Shown in pieces: positions 1 through 9,243 of a stretch of DNA of 46,408 nucleotides (position 1 is its first letter; each line of letters begins with the position of its first letter). The position numbers and the translations under genes are program-made. Source of the DNA: Anabaena azotica FACHB-119 (GTDB taxonomy: Bacteria; Cyanobacteriota; Cyanobacteriia; Cyanobacteriales; Nostocaceae); assembly GCF_014697625.1 (NCBI RefSeq), contig NZ_JACJSG010000057.1, positions 1 to 46,408 on the forward strand, given 5' to 3'. The notes under the pieces were generated by a model that had not been told where the DNA came from, searched no databases, and worked only from the letters and a program-made list of their open reading frames with translations.

Positions 1-93
1 AACATGGAGGCATGGCTGCGGGGGTGGTTTCTTTCATGAGCTTTTTTTAACGTGAAACCTATGCTAGTTAAACATTATACCCCTTTTTGCTCT

Positions 94-567
94 CTAGTTT
101 TGTTTAAGTCCCGGTAATGGAATCCTAAATTTAAGCGATAAAAGTTTTTCTACGCTCAAATTGTCCTGTGTTGTGCCTTGCGAAATTGCCTGAATTTGAA
201 TCTTATACGTATCTAAACAATATTTTATAAATCGAACTTCAGCTTTATTTTTATAAGGTATAAATCCGATAATACTATCAGGAAAGCACGCAGGAAATTT
301 TAATATCGCAGTATCAGCTATATTAGCTGCAATTGTTATACATAATGTACCTACTGGCCATAATTTACTTTGTGATAATCCTTTTTCATTATATGTTTGG
401 GAATACTCAGTTATGTAAAGATTGCTATGTTTTACATCTCCAGTCTGAATAAATGGATATTTTCCACCATATAAAAATGGATCATTCCTTGGGCGGTGTT
501 TTGATTTCCCTCTCGCAATAGCTCCCACTTCATCTAATTTCTGAAATTGCTTTAAATAATCACTCAT
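94..567 (-). pseudogene. hsdS: Type I restriction specificity subunit HsdS, truncated
   Basis: The 157 residues look like a single target-recognition half of a type I specificity (S) subunit, which tells the methylase/nuclease complex which DNA to bind. Visible landmarks are PFIQTGDV near residue 39, AANIADTAIL near residue 80 and the closing TTQDNLSVEKLLSLKFRIPLP. This is the usual end of one recognition domain before the conserved helix. Full S subunits are about 400 residues with two such domains, so more than half is missing and the last residues (GLKQN) look unrelated. The start codon overlaps the hsdM stop by 4 bp (ATGA), so the pair was an operon. Call is confident as a fragment; whether half-subunits dimerise here is unknown. 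Confidence 0.8.
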
Positions 568-2669
568 AAATCCTCCGCTATTTCACGCAAATTGTGAGCA
601 ATAATACCTTCTAACAAATGTACCTCTTGATTTAATTTTTCCAACTCCTCATTTAAACTTAAAATCTCCTCAATAAACTCCTTTTCCGTCTTCCCATCTT
701 CCTCAATCACTACCCCCACATACCGCCCAGGATTGAGCGAATAGTCTTGTTCTTTCACTTCCTCCAGAGTCGCCAACTTACACAACCCTGTCACATCCTC
801 ATATTCTGCATTAGGAAAACGTTCCTGTAACCAGCGAACATGAGTAAAAAATAATTCTGCTGATTTTACTTCTTCATGCAGTGTTTCTAAAGTGCGTTTG
901 AGTTCCTTAATTTGTTTATCAATCTGTCCCCGTTTCTTTTCCCCTGCTTCCTTTGCTTTCTCATTTAACGCCGCTTCATGAGCGCGGACAGTCTTATCAA
1001 GCTGCTTTAATTCAATGTGAAAATTATCAAAAAATGGTTTAAATGCTGCACTCAGTTCTTGCTGTGCTTGATTTTGAGTATCAATATTTATTTCTGGAGA
1101 ATTATATTTATCTAAATAACCTTGATACTGAATTTCTAAATCTGTCACCTCATCCCATAAACTGAGGAAATTAACAGTAGCTTCCCTAGCTTTTATATCA
1201 TTTTCGCCATCATTCAACACCGCCATTAATTGCTGAGAAACAGGCTTTACCTGTGCTTGATTTTCTTTTAACTTCGTCATTCCTTGCTCAAAATAGTGAT
1301 TAATCAGCTTAATCAACCGATGTCGTTTACCCTGGCGTAAATGGCTAATAACTGCAATATTACTAACTTGTTCTGCTGAAAATGCTCTATGTGACCTATC
1401 AACCTGAACAAAAATATTTCGGGCATCAATAAACAGAAACTTATCATCCGTCTTGCCCTTGTCAAAAAACCACAATGTCGCAGGTAGCGTCACCGTGTAA
1501 AACATATTTGATGGTAGGGTCAGCATCCCATAAATCAAATTCTCCTCAATTAGCTTTTGGCGAATTTCCGCTTCCGAGTGACGCGCATCAGAAGCTGAGT
1601 TAGCCATTACTAACGCCGCCCTACCATTAGGTTTTAATGATGTTGCAAATAAACTAATCCATAGGTAATTGGCATTTGGTACTGTTTGTTTCCCCTCATC
1701 TTGCTTTTTAACTTTTGTTTTATTGCGGGGGATACCATAGGTGTTAAATCGTGGATCACTCTCGACCTGTTTGAGATTCACATCATCCACATTAAAAGGC
1801 GGGTTAGCTAGAACATAATCAAACTTCCCAAAGCTATTAAACAGGTTTTCATAATATGTATTTGCTTGCTTTACCTCTCCCCTTAACCCGTTAACTGTAA
1901 TGTTCATTTTCGCCAGTTTTACAGTTTCCAGGGTCTTTTCTTGCCCATAGACAAACAAATCATCAACAACACCCTGATTTAAGTTTTGGTTTTGTGCTTG
2001 CTGTTGTTCCTGAATAAATTGAGCCGTCTGTACAAACATTCCCCCAGAACCACAAGTAGGATCAAATACCGTTCCCTGACGAGGTTCAATAATTTCTACC
2101 ATCAACCGCACCACAGAACGCGGTGTAAAAAACTCACCGCCTCCTTGCCCTTCTGAGAGAGCAAAGTTACCTAGAAAATACTCATAAATCTGCCCGAATA
2201 TATCCCCAGTGGCATTTTCAGGAATATTCGAGAAATTTTTTAACAGTTGCTTGGGAATACCTTTATCTGTGCGAGTTAGCCGCAAATACTCATCCTTGGG
2301 CAATGTGTCCTTAAGTTCTGGCTTATATGATTCAATGGACACCATCGCCGCTTTGATAGCCTTGGCAATATCTTCCTCTTCCGGTAGATTCAGCAAATAG
2401 TCATAACGGGCATGGTCTGGAAGATAAAACCCACACTTCTCAATGGCAATTTCTGCTATGTCTTTCTCTCTGCGAGTCCCTTTAAGTGCTTTATACTCTT
2501 GTAAAATCTCAGCCTCATACTGACGATATTTATTATCAGCGAACTTGAGAAAAATTAACCCCATTACGGGCGTAGAATACTCACTAGATTTCAGGTCTGA
2601 GTTTGCCCGTAGGGTATCCGCACTCTGCCAAAGGTTATCTTCAAGTCGTTTTAGTTCTTCTGGTGTCAA
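564..2669 (-). CDS. hsdM: Type I restriction-modification DNA methyltransferase subunit HsdM
   Basis: N6-adenine methyltransferase of a type I restriction-modification system; it transfers methyl from S-adenosylmethionine to adenine in the site chosen by HsdS. An N-terminal HsdM helical domain (residues about 5-150) is followed by the Rossmann methylase. AdoMet motif DPTCGSGG is at about 203-210 and catalytic motif IV NPPF at about 289-292. At 701 residues it is longer than classical HsdM (about 500). The extra length is a charged, coiled-coil-rich C-terminal part from about residue 470. It overlaps hsdS by 4 bp. No hsdR nuclease gene is visible, so restriction activity cannot be claimed; it could act as a solitary methylase or the nuclease may lie to the left of the window. 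Confidence 0.92.
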   Translation of the reverse strand: MTPEELKRLEDNLWQSADTLRANSDLKSSEYSTPVMGLIFLKFADNKYRQYEAEILQEYKALKGTRREKDIAEIAIEKCGFYLPDHARYDYLLNLPEEEDIAKAIKAAMVSIESYKPELKDTLPKDEYLRLTRTDKGIPKQLLKNFSNIPENATGDIFGQIYEYFLGNFALSEGQGGGEFFTPRSVVRLMVEIIEPRQGTVFDPTCGSGGMFVQTAQFIQEQQQAQNQNLNQGVVDDLFVYGQEKTLETVKLAKMNITVNGLRGEVKQANTYYENLFNSFGKFDYVLANPPFNVDDVNLKQVESDPRFNTYGIPRNKTKVKKQDEGKQTVPNANYLWISLFATSLKPNGRAALVMANSASDARHSEAEIRQKLIEENLIYGMLTLPSNMFYTVTLPATLWFFDKGKTDDKFLFIDARNIFVQVDRSHRAFSAEQVSNIAVISHLRQGKRHRLIKLINHYFEQGMTKLKENQAQVKPVSQQLMAVLNDGENDIKAREATVNFLSLWDEVTDLEIQYQGYLDKYNSPEINIDTQNQAQQELSAAFKPFFDNFHIELKQLDKTVRAHEAALNEKAKEAGEKKRGQIDKQIKELKRTLETLHEEVKSAELFFTHVRWLQERFPNAEYEDVTGLCKLATLEEVKEQDYSLNPGRYVGVVIEEDGKTEKEFIEEILSLNEELEKLNQEVHLLEGIIAHNLREIAEDL

Positions 2670-2704
2670 GGCTTTAGATTCTTCAGATGGCTAAATTATA
2701 TGTT

Positions 2705-3019
2705 CTAGGTGAACTTTTGAATTATAAGGGGTAGGGTGTTTCTCTGGCAAAAACTATTACGTTTCTTCGGCTGGCTGTTGAAATAATTCTCAATTTTGGC
2801 GATCGCTCTTATCCTAGTGTCCAGCCCGTTGTTATCCAAATCATGATCAGCAACTGCATCAAGGTTATCGAGGGAGCCGTCAAGGTACATTTGGATAAAA
2901 CGAGTCAACGTGGCTGTAGCAGTAGTTCCCTGAGATTGGCAACGAGCGATAAACTGCTGCCACATCTTTTGGTCGCAGTTAAAGGATGCTAGTTTCCTAC
3001 CCTTGCCCGTATTGCTCAT
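2705..3019 (-). CDS. Small protein with ribbon-helix-helix-like N-terminus
   Basis: A 104-residue basic protein. Residues about 10-50 (ASFNCD, then TATATLTRFIQMYLDGSLD) fit the strand-helix-helix pattern of CopG/Arc-type DNA-binding proteins often found on plasmids. It lies 35 bp upstream of hsdM on the same strand, so it could be co-transcribed and might regulate the methylase. The C-terminal half is not recognised. Assignment is by pattern only. Confidence 0.5.
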   Translation of the reverse strand: MSNTGKGRKLASFNCDQKMWQQFIARCQSQGTTATATLTRFIQMYLDGSLDNLDAVADHDLDNNGLDTRIRAIAKIENYFNSQPKKRNSFCQRNTLPLIIQKFT

Positions 3020-3101
3020 CTCTAGGTCAACAAAAGCCTACTACTAAAAGCTTTTGGGTCATTTACCTTGCTAGCCACCTTGACAATATCATTTCTGCGG
3101 G

Positions 3102-3368
3102 TCAAACTCCAGAATTATCCCCCCTTACCCAAATTTTGTCGTTGTCATAAAACTCCCCACGCTGTTCTAACGCAAACCCACCAAGCAGCAACCCCAGCCA
3201 CACCTCCACCATCGGCATCTTCAACTTGCGTTGCAGTTTTACCAGGGAAATCTCATCTTTGACTTGCACTAGATATTGAGCGATCGCACCCCTCCACGCA
3301 TCAACATCCTCATCCCCCGCCAGACGACAGACATCCTCCACAGTCTGAATGTGACATACTCCCCGCAC
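3102..3368 (-). pseudogene. Hypothetical small protein, 5' end probably replaced by insertion-sequence DNA
   Basis: From TVEDVCRLAGDEDVDAWRG onward the 88-residue reading frame looks like a real helical protein. Its first six or so codons (GTG start, MRGVCH) lie in the right end of the IS200/IS605-type element, next to the terminal hairpin. I infer that the element inserted into or just upstream of this gene and that the original start was lost. No function is recognised. It probably belonged with the HTH gene at 9826-10215, which lies on the same strand on the other side of the element. Confidence 0.4.
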
Positions 3369-3390
3369 CGCCCTCTAGGACGGCGGGGGC
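3363..3390 (-). repeat. Right-end hairpin of the tnpB element
   Basis: CCGCCctctaggaCGGCGG forms a stable stem-loop four bases beyond the tnpB stop codon. IS200/IS605 elements are cut at subterminal hairpins by their transposase. The 3' end of tnpB and this stretch also normally yield the guide (omega) RNA that TnpB binds. Confidence 0.65.
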
Positions 3391-3393
3391 TTC

Positions 3394-4056
3394 TCAGCGA
3401 CTCCTGGCAACCCCTCGGACATTAACTGAGCTTTGAAGAAGGACGGGATGCCCCGCCGCCCTATATTTTATATTTCGCGCTGCATTGTGGTCACGGTCGT
3501 AACTAGCACCACATTGACAACTGTGCCATCGGTCAGCAAGCACCTTGGGTACTGTCGCGCCACAATCAGAACATTCTTGACTTGTACCGTTGGGATTAAC
3601 CGCCACAACCAAATACCCAGCACTTGCAGCCTTGGCGTTTAGTATCTGTAGGAATTGACCCCAACCAGCATCAGTTATGGACTTGGCAAGCATGGATTTA
3701 GCCAGTCCTTTGATGTTTAAGTTTTCATGTGCAATGACTTGGGATTGATGTAATAACCATATTGCAGTTTTATAATGAAAATCTTTGCGCTGATTTGCAA
3801 CTTTTAAATGAGCTTTAGCAACACGTTTAATAGATTTCTTACGACGATTTGATCCCTTTTTCTTACGCGACAATTGACGCTGCAACCGCTTTAAACGCCT
3901 TTCTGCTTGACGGTAATACTGAGGGATTTTTACCGTTTGATTGTCACTTGTCACCAAGAATGATTTCAGCCCCATGTCAACGCCGAGAGTGTTATCCGGG
4001 GTGGGCGTGACATCGGTTTTTAGGCTGGGGACAGTCTTATCCTCTAGGCTCAGACG
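3394..4056 (-). pseudogene. tnpB: TnpB RNA-guided nuclease, C-terminal half
   Basis: The 3' exon of a tnpB gene. The frame stays open from about 4074, through the exon sequence LSLEDKTVP, to the stop at 3394. It contains the RuvC-like catalytic core: first Asp in GVDMGL (just upstream of the Met at 3975), Glu in HENLNIKGLAKS, last Asp in RDHNAARNI, and the zinc finger CSDCG...CQCG. It joins the N-terminal half at 9243-9790; together they give about 400 residues, normal for TnpB. The gene is broken by the group II intron. If the intron is spliced accurately the message would be restored, so this may be conditionally functional, provided the intron itself still works. Confidence 0.85.
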
Positions 4057-4059
4057 GTA

Positions 4060-4134
4060 GGGTCGAGGTGTGCATTACTGCATCACCCCTCCCATCCGAA
4101 ACCGTGCGTGCGACTTTCACCGCACACGGCTACT
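4060..4134 (-). ncRNA. Group II intron domains V and VI
   Basis: On the minus strand GCCGTGTGCGGTGAAAGTCG pairs with the following CGCACGCACGGT to give the highly conserved 34-nt domain V hairpin with a GAAA loop, the catalytic metal-binding element. The following GGGGTGATGCAGTAATGCACACC forms domain VI with an unpaired A suited to be the branch point. It overlaps the last codon of the maturase ORF. Confidence 0.85.
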
Positions 4135-5473
4135 CAGTGTGTTGTCCATTTGTCATCTCGGACTTCCTAACCTTTAACCCGTTGAAAAAAGGGATATCAT
4201 CTATCCATTCCCAATCAAATTTTTCCCAGAATTGAGAAAGTTTTTCTAGGGATTTAGAGTGGTCTTTCTTCCGAATTTCCTTCAGGTCAATTGCGGTCTT
4301 TTTGTCATGGCAGTGTCGATGTAATAGTTGAAGGTTTTTGTATTCATCCTTCCCGCCCATAGCTGTGGGGATAATGTGGTCTTCTTCTAAAACATCCCAG
4401 TCAAAAAAGCTTAATCCACACCAAGGACATTTACCCTTTTGCTGTTTTAAGAACTTAGCCTTACGATTAGGCATCTCAGGGTGTGTCCCCAGTCTTGTAC
4501 TCCAGTATACTAGGTCGCCATCGTATGGGCTTTTATCGCCTTTAACTTTCACATAGTCGGTGCTACTACAACTAATTTCTTTATGTGAAAGTAACCGAAG
4601 GGGGTTCGCTTCTCCTTCCCTGGTTGCGAATACCCAGTTATTATCGCCTATGGTTGTCCAGTATTTGATGTGACCATCATTTATGTTTCCACATCGGCGT
4701 TTTGCCCATCGTCGAAGTTTCAGGTATGTGAGGTGGTCTTGTTTCGCTAATTCTCCGACCGTTTGAGCGTCGGAGTGGGAATAATATGAAGTCCATCCCC
4801 TTATTATAGGGTTAAGGTCTTTAATTAGTGCCGCTTGTGTCGAAGACCTGTGTTTTGTGATGATTCTTCTTACCTCCTCTTGGTGAACCTTACTTGCCTT
4901 CGCAGATGGGGTGATAAGGGTATTGAAACCTAATATAGTACCTTGGGCATTTGTATTGCTTCGGTATTTCCCGGCTGGATGTTGCTGGATATGATGTCCT
5001 AAAAAGTCGAATCCAGCTTTCCCATCCTCACTTAATTCTGGTTTAAATGTGTGAGTTAGACGGGTTTTTTCAAGTTTCAATTCGAGTCCTATGCCAGCTA
5101 ACCAATCCGAGATTATTTCTCGACATCTTTGGACAACGGCGGAGTTTTCATGGAGTATCACGAAATCATCTGCATAGCGGATGAGGTTAGGGGTTTTGAA
5201 TTCGGTTCCCTTTTGGTGAAACCAAGTTTCCCGCATTGTATGAGTCATTTCTGGGAACTCTTGTTTTATCCGTGTTTCCATGCCGTGGAGGGCTATGTTT
5301 GCAAGTAGTGGTGAGAGAACCCCACCCTGCGGTGTACCCTCAGATGTAGCTGTAAATGCTCCAGAATCTATAACACCAGATTTTAGCCAAGCCTTAATTT
5401 GTTGTCTGGCTTTTCCTTTGATGTTGAGCTTTTGAAGCAGTGCATCATGGTTGATGCGGTCAAACGAAACCAT
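4130..5473 (-). pseudogene. ltrA: Group II intron reverse transcriptase/maturase, C-terminal part with HNH endonuclease
   Basis: Multifunctional intron-encoded protein needed for splicing and retrohoming. Visible: FDRINHDALL (RT2-3), GTPQGGVLSPLLANI (RT4), catalytic YADD (residues about 100-103 of this fragment), the maturase X region (RGWTSYYSH), and a C-terminal HNH endonuclease (CPWCG, EEDHIIP, NLQLLHRHCHD). The part upstream of FDRINH, including RT0-RT1, is at 7911-8510. The apparent start (MVS) comes from the inserted recombinase element, so this is a broken gene and not an independent start. Confidence 0.92.
5460..5464 (+). repeat. Left copy of the TCAAA junction repeat
   Basis: TCAAA at 5460-5464 is matched by TCAAA at 7915-7919. 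One copy would remain after removal of the recombinase element, rebuilding the codons for Phe-Asp in the RT gene. Confidence 0.6.
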
Positions 5474-5532
5474 TACTTAATACCCATCTCAATAACCCAT
5501 CAGCAGACTTAACTGAAATCGAAGTAACTGAT

Positions 5533-5808
5533 GTGATGCACCCACTATTTGGGCGAAGGTTTGCAGTGATATGTATATCAAACCCGCCAAGTGGTGAGGG
5601 TCATGTGGTAGTAGCCTATCAAGGTCATATGCACTTACGCATTCCAATATCTGCAACCCAATTAGCTCTCCCAAAGCAGTATTTATGTACTAAGCTCACA
5701 TTAGAGAGTGTGACTGAGTTGGTCACATTAGTTAAACAATGTGAGGTTTTATGTCAATCCCACCCCGTGAAATCTGGGAACGCCTCACCCCGGCACTCCA
5801 AGAAGTAA
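5533..5808 (+). CDS. Recombinase-associated small protein (DUF5372-like)
   Basis: A 91-residue protein whose start HPLFGRRFAVICISNPPSGEG resembles the DUF5372 family (HPLFGRRF signature), small proteins usually found directly upstream of large serine recombinases in insertion-sequence-like elements. The role is unknown; position suggests a helper or regulator of recombination. I take the GTG at 5533 or the ATG at 5536; the frame is open further upstream to the element edge, so the true start may be earlier. It overlaps the next ORF by 58 bp. Family recognition is from memory of the motif. Confidence 0.6.
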   Translation: MMHPLFGRRFAVICISNPPSGEGHVVVAYQGHMHLRIPISATQLALPKQYLCTKLTLESVTELVTLVKQCEVLCQSHPVKSGNASPRHSKK

Positions 5809-6005
5809 TCACAGGCGAACTGCAAACGGTCTTCCAGGAGGTAATTTATGAGTACCTCAGAACTAGTAACACTTCAACACCTGAACCGCAAAGCGATAAT
5901 CTACATTCGTCAGTCTACCCCGCATCAATTAATCAGCAACCAGGAGAGCCTGCGTCTGCAATACGCTCTGCGCCAACGAGCTATAGAACTGGGCTGGTCG
6001 GATAA
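5751..6005 (+). CDS. Small overlapping ORF between the helper gene and recombinase
   Basis: Begins MSIPPREIWERLTPALQEVI, a plausible amphipathic helical segment, and overlaps both the gene before it (58 bp) and the recombinase start (158 bp). A short three-gene overlapping arrangement is typical of this recombinase element type, so residues 1 to about 40 may be a real small protein. The stretch after residue 40 is in a frame opposed by the recombinase and is probably not under selection. Confidence 0.4.
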   Translation: MSIPPREIWERLTPALQEVITGELQTVFQEVIYEYLRTSNTSTPEPQSDNLHSSVYPASINQQPGEPASAIRSAPTSYRTGLVG

Positions 6006-7893
6006 TAACATTGAAGTAATTGACAGTGATTTAGGAATTACCGCCGCAAGTGCAGAGCAACGACCAGGCTTTAAAGAATTGTTAGCCCAAGTAACCCTGG
6101 GATTAGTAGGAATTATCCTCTCTTATGATGTTACTCGCCTGTCACGTAATTGCTCAGACTGGTATCCCCTACTGGACTTATGCGGTTACAGAAGTTGTTT
6201 AATTGCCGACAGAGATGGGGTTTATGATCCAAGTAGTGCTAATGGTCGATTGTTGCTGGGACTCAAAGGACAAATTTCCGAAGTAGAGTTGCATACGATT
6301 CGTTCCCGCTTAAATGCCGGGATTCTGAGCAAAGCCCAGCGTGGTGAACTGGCACTGACCTTACCCGTGGGTTTGGTTCGCAATGAACTGGGAGTGGTAA
6401 GCAAGCACCCAAATCGTGAAGTGATTGACCGAATTAACTTAGTGTTTGAGATTTTTGGACAACGCAAGTCAGCGTCCAAAGTCTTGGAAACGTTCAACGG
6501 TGAAGGGTTGCTGCTTCCAAGAAGGAATCGATTCGGCGATATTGTCTGGCGTAAGCCGAGCATGGCTTGTATCATCTCCATCCTGAAAAACCCTGCCTAC
6601 GCTGGTGCGTTTGTCTATGGACGTACACGTACTCTTAAACGTGGTTTGGTTTCAAATCAACCACAACAAAAGCAGTTGCCAATGGCAGAATGGAAAATCC
6701 GAGTCAATGACATATATCCGGCTTACATCAGTTGGCAAACCTACGAGCATAATCAGGCACAGCTTATGGACAACTATGCTGAGTATGACCGTAATAAAAC
6801 TCGTGGTATCCCTCGCCCTGGTGCAGCATTATTGCATGGGATAGTTTACTGTGGCGAATGTGGCCACAAGATGGTTGTCCAGTACAAAGGCGCAACCCGC
6901 TATATTTGTAACTATTTGCGGCAGCAGTATCGCGTATCTGTTTGTCAATATATTCCTGCTGATGTAATTGATGAGTACGTAGTCCATGCTTTTTTTGAAG
7001 CTCTGTCATCTGTAGAGCTAGATGCTTATCACAAAGCTATCAAAACCCAACAGCAGTCTCAAGAAACAGTGGAACGGGCGCATTCTCAACAAATACAGCG
7101 TTTGCAGTATCAAGTAGCACTAGCCGAAAGACAATTTAATCAAGTTGACCCAGATAACCGATTGGTTGCTGCGGAACTTGAACTTCGTTGGGAAAACGCT
7201 TTACGCGAATTAAAGCTCGCTCAAGATTACTATGCTAAACATCAGCAGCCTCAAACGGTAGACCAGATCCCAAAAGAACTCAAAACGGCTTTCATTGCCA
7301 TTGGGCAAAAGCTCCCTGAACTTTGGCACAGTGGTAGCTTGACACAAGTCCAAAAAAAATCTCTGCTACGCTGTCTTATTGATAAGGTCGTTATTCATCG
7401 TGTTGTCCGTGATACAGTTCGGACTCGGATTATTTGGAAAGGTGGTGACTCTACTACTGTTTCACTGACTATTCCAGTTGGTTCATTTGCTGAAATGACG
7501 GGAGCGACTGAATTAGAAAATCGCATCATCGCTATGAGCCAACAAGGTATTGACGACCAAACTATTGCTCTGACCCTGACTCAACTTGGTTATCGCTCAC
7601 CACTGTGCAAAACTCTGTTGCCTAGTACGGTCAAAACTTTGCGGCTCAAACATCACATTTTTCACAATCGTAGCCAGTCTCATCCTCGCCGCATTTCTGG
7701 TTATCTGACAATTCCCCAAGTTGCTACAGCTTTGTCAGTTCCACCATACTGGATTTATGATCGCATTCATAAGGGCGCGATCGCTATTAGCAAAGACGAG
7801 GCAACAGGGCTTTATCTTTTCCCTGATGTGCCTGGGACGCTTGAGCAATTCCAAAAACTCAAAGCTGGACTTGTCTACAACTTGCGTTTTTGA
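5848..7893 (+). CDS. Large serine recombinase
   Basis: Site-specific DNA recombinase that cuts and rejoins DNA through a 5'-phosphoserine. The N-terminal resolvase domain has YIRQSTPHQ (catalytic Ser at residue 23, Arg 21) and SYDVTRLSRN. The recombinase domain covers about 170-300, and the zinc ribbon (YCGECGHKM...CNYL...C) about 335-375. A coiled-coil stretch follows and a unique C-terminal domain runs to 681 residues. A strong Shine-Dalgarno AGGAGG at 5836-5841, six bases before ATG, fixes the start. It presumably moved this element into the intron and may excise it. No directionality factor is recognised, though one of the two small upstream ORFs could serve. Confidence 0.93.
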   Translation: MSTSELVTLQHLNRKAIIYIRQSTPHQLISNQESLRLQYALRQRAIELGWSDNNIEVIDSDLGITAASAEQRPGFKELLAQVTLGLVGIILSYDVTRLSRNCSDWYPLLDLCGYRSCLIADRDGVYDPSSANGRLLLGLKGQISEVELHTIRSRLNAGILSKAQRGELALTLPVGLVRNELGVVSKHPNREVIDRINLVFEIFGQRKSASKVLETFNGEGLLLPRRNRFGDIVWRKPSMACIISILKNPAYAGAFVYGRTRTLKRGLVSNQPQQKQLPMAEWKIRVNDIYPAYISWQTYEHNQAQLMDNYAEYDRNKTRGIPRPGAALLHGIVYCGECGHKMVVQYKGATRYICNYLRQQYRVSVCQYIPADVIDEYVVHAFFEALSSVELDAYHKAIKTQQQSQETVERAHSQQIQRLQYQVALAERQFNQVDPDNRLVAAELELRWENALRELKLAQDYYAKHQQPQTVDQIPKELKTAFIAIGQKLPELWHSGSLTQVQKKSLLRCLIDKVVIHRVVRDTVRTRIIWKGGDSTTVSLTIPVGSFAEMTGATELENRIIAMSQQGIDDQTIALTLTQLGYRSPLCKTLLPSTVKTLRLKHHIFHNRSQSHPRRISGYLTIPQVATALSVPPYWIYDRIHKGAIAISKDEATGLYLFPDVPGTLEQFQKLKAGLVYNLRF

Positions 7894-7910
7894 TAGGAGT
7901 ATCAAGATGT

Positions 7911-8510
7911 CTAATCAAAACATTTCGCTATGTCCGCATCAAGGACAAATTTTGCCTTGCTGTGGATGCAGTTTTTAATCTGCTTTATCGCATCGTGGCA
8001 AGACCTTCCGGGTCTAAAACCATAGGAATTAGGCTCGAAAACCGCTTCCCATTCTGGCTCAAGTGCAGCTTTTACTACAGCTTGTAGTGCGCGGTCGTAC
8101 ATTGTGGGTATTCCTAATGGGCGGTTCTCGTCTCTTCCTGGCTTAGGAATCCACACCCGACGTGTGGGCATGGATTTACCAGTTATCCTAAGTTGCCCTG
8201 CAAGTTTAAGACGTGCGTCAGGAGATAGTGATTTAACACCGTCTACACCAGCCGTCTTTTTACCTTGGTTTTCGACTGTAACCCGTCGTACCGCAAGTAT
8301 CCTATTAGACCACGACCTCATCAGCGTCTTTTGGAGTTGGCGGATTCGCTTGACATCACCACGGCGGGAAGCAGCATAAATGCGTTTTTGTAACTTAAAA
8401 ACATATCTCTCGGCTTTCGCCCAGTTGATTTGTTTCCATCCCTCAGTCTTTATTTCTAAATCTGAATTAGGCTTTTCCACTACTACTAGCTCCTTTAGCT
8501 TTTCCCACAC
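7911..8510 (-). pseudogene. ltrA: Group II intron reverse transcriptase, N-terminal part
   Basis: Contains RT0 and RT1 of a group II intron protein: W.KAERYVFKLQKRIY, TAGVDGV, RRVWIPKPG, RPLGIPTMYDRALQ, and YGFRPGRSCHDAI, ending LDADIAKCFD followed by a stop supplied by the inserted element. The next residues of the domain (RINHDALL onward) resume at 5464 downwards. Together the two parts give about 640 residues, as expected for an intron protein with RT, maturase and HNH domains. The start at 8510 follows the domain I-III region, as usual for the domain IV ORF. Confidence 0.92.
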
Positions 8511-9243
8511 TGCGGTTCACGTCTGCTTATCCCGGTAATTACACCATCCCTTTTCAGGCGTTACCCGTTATATCGGGTTGGGCTTTTGCTTCTTGAACCA
8601 TCCCACCCCTTTGTTGCTTATGGTTTGACGCTTACCCGTTAAGGTCGGGAGCATACAAAGGGGTTACTTCGTTCCCGCTATCCATTGGTTGAATCTTTAG
8701 GGCGTGTCTGTCCACCGAGGTTTTGGGTGGTGCGCTATCACGGTCATCAAATCCTGATAGTCCCTACCTTTGTCGGCTGTTTCCGACCCAAGAGGTAGAC
8801 AAAAGTCTACAAGCTTATATCCCTTGGCGGATTGGTGACGATGGTTAAGCGACACTTTGCCTTTTCTACCCATAGATTCCTGCTTGCAGTAGATGCTTTC
8901 AGCTATTACCATCTATTCCTGCTTTCACCCCCGCTTTACATCGTTGATAGTCAGTCTCGAATGTAGGGGCTACCAGCCGTCTGGTAGTTTGTGTGCTTTT
9001 AATCCCGCACCGGGACAGTAGGGCTTGGTGTATTCTGGGTTGGGTTATAATTTAAATTGGAGTTTAAATTCTTTCCCCAATTTCTCTAGCTTTCTTTGCT
9101 TGTTAGCTCGGCTAGATGTCCTAACCTACATGGATAGTGAGTTGTCATTGGTTGAGGATTAAAGTGCGAACTCTACCCGGAATTGGGTTACTCAACCAAA
9201 GCCAGCCGTCCCCCCTTTCGGGTTTAGACTGAACGAATCGCAC
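8511..9243 (-). ncRNA. Group II intron 5' ribozyme region (domains I to IV stem)
   Basis: A 730-base stretch without a credible protein gene between the intron start (GTGCG at 9243) and the RT start. It is rich in complementary G/C helices, for example CCCGAAAGGGG right after the 5' end and paired blocks around 8560-8760. Size and position fit domains I-III, which fold the ribozyme and bind the 5' exon. The short ORFs inside it on either strand look accidental. Confidence 0.75.

Larger units (their letters stand above)
5465..7914 (+). mobile_element. 2.45 kb serine-recombinase element inserted in the intron RT gene
   Basis: The RT reading frame is cut exactly between ...DIAKCFD and FDRINH.... 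The pentamer TCAAA occurs at both junctions (5460-5464 and 7915-7919), consistent with the short identical core expected of serine-recombinase integration or with a short target duplication. The element carries three plus-strand ORFs (DUF5372-like, a small ORF, recombinase) and ends about 20 bp after the recombinase stop. No long terminal inverted repeats are obvious. Precise excision would restore the reverse transcriptase. Confidence 0.8.
4057..9243 (-). mobile_element. Group II intron inserted in tnpB, itself interrupted by a recombinase element
   Basis: The 5' end reads GTGCG (9243-9239, minus strand) immediately after tnpB codons DGWYI. The 3' end lies near 4057 after domains V and VI, with tnpB resuming as LSLEDKTVP. 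Removing the 2.45 kb insert at 5465-7914 leaves about 2.7 kb, a normal size for an ORF-bearing bacterial group II intron. The exact 3' splice base is uncertain by a few nucleotides; a join at the last bases before CTG-AGC-CTA would restore the tnpB frame. The reverse transcriptase/maturase is split, so self-mobility should be lost unless the insert is excised or the maturase is supplied in trans. Confidence 0.85.

Noticed and set aside
8697..8912. 71-codon minus-strand ORF in the group II intron
   Set aside because: It lies in the ribozyme 5' domains; the residues track paired RNA helices and show no protein-like pattern.
9001..9010. GTGCG on the minus strand as 5' end of the group II intron
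   Set aside because: This position does not abut tnpB coding sequence, while the GTGCG at 9243 follows directly after TnpB codons DGWYI.
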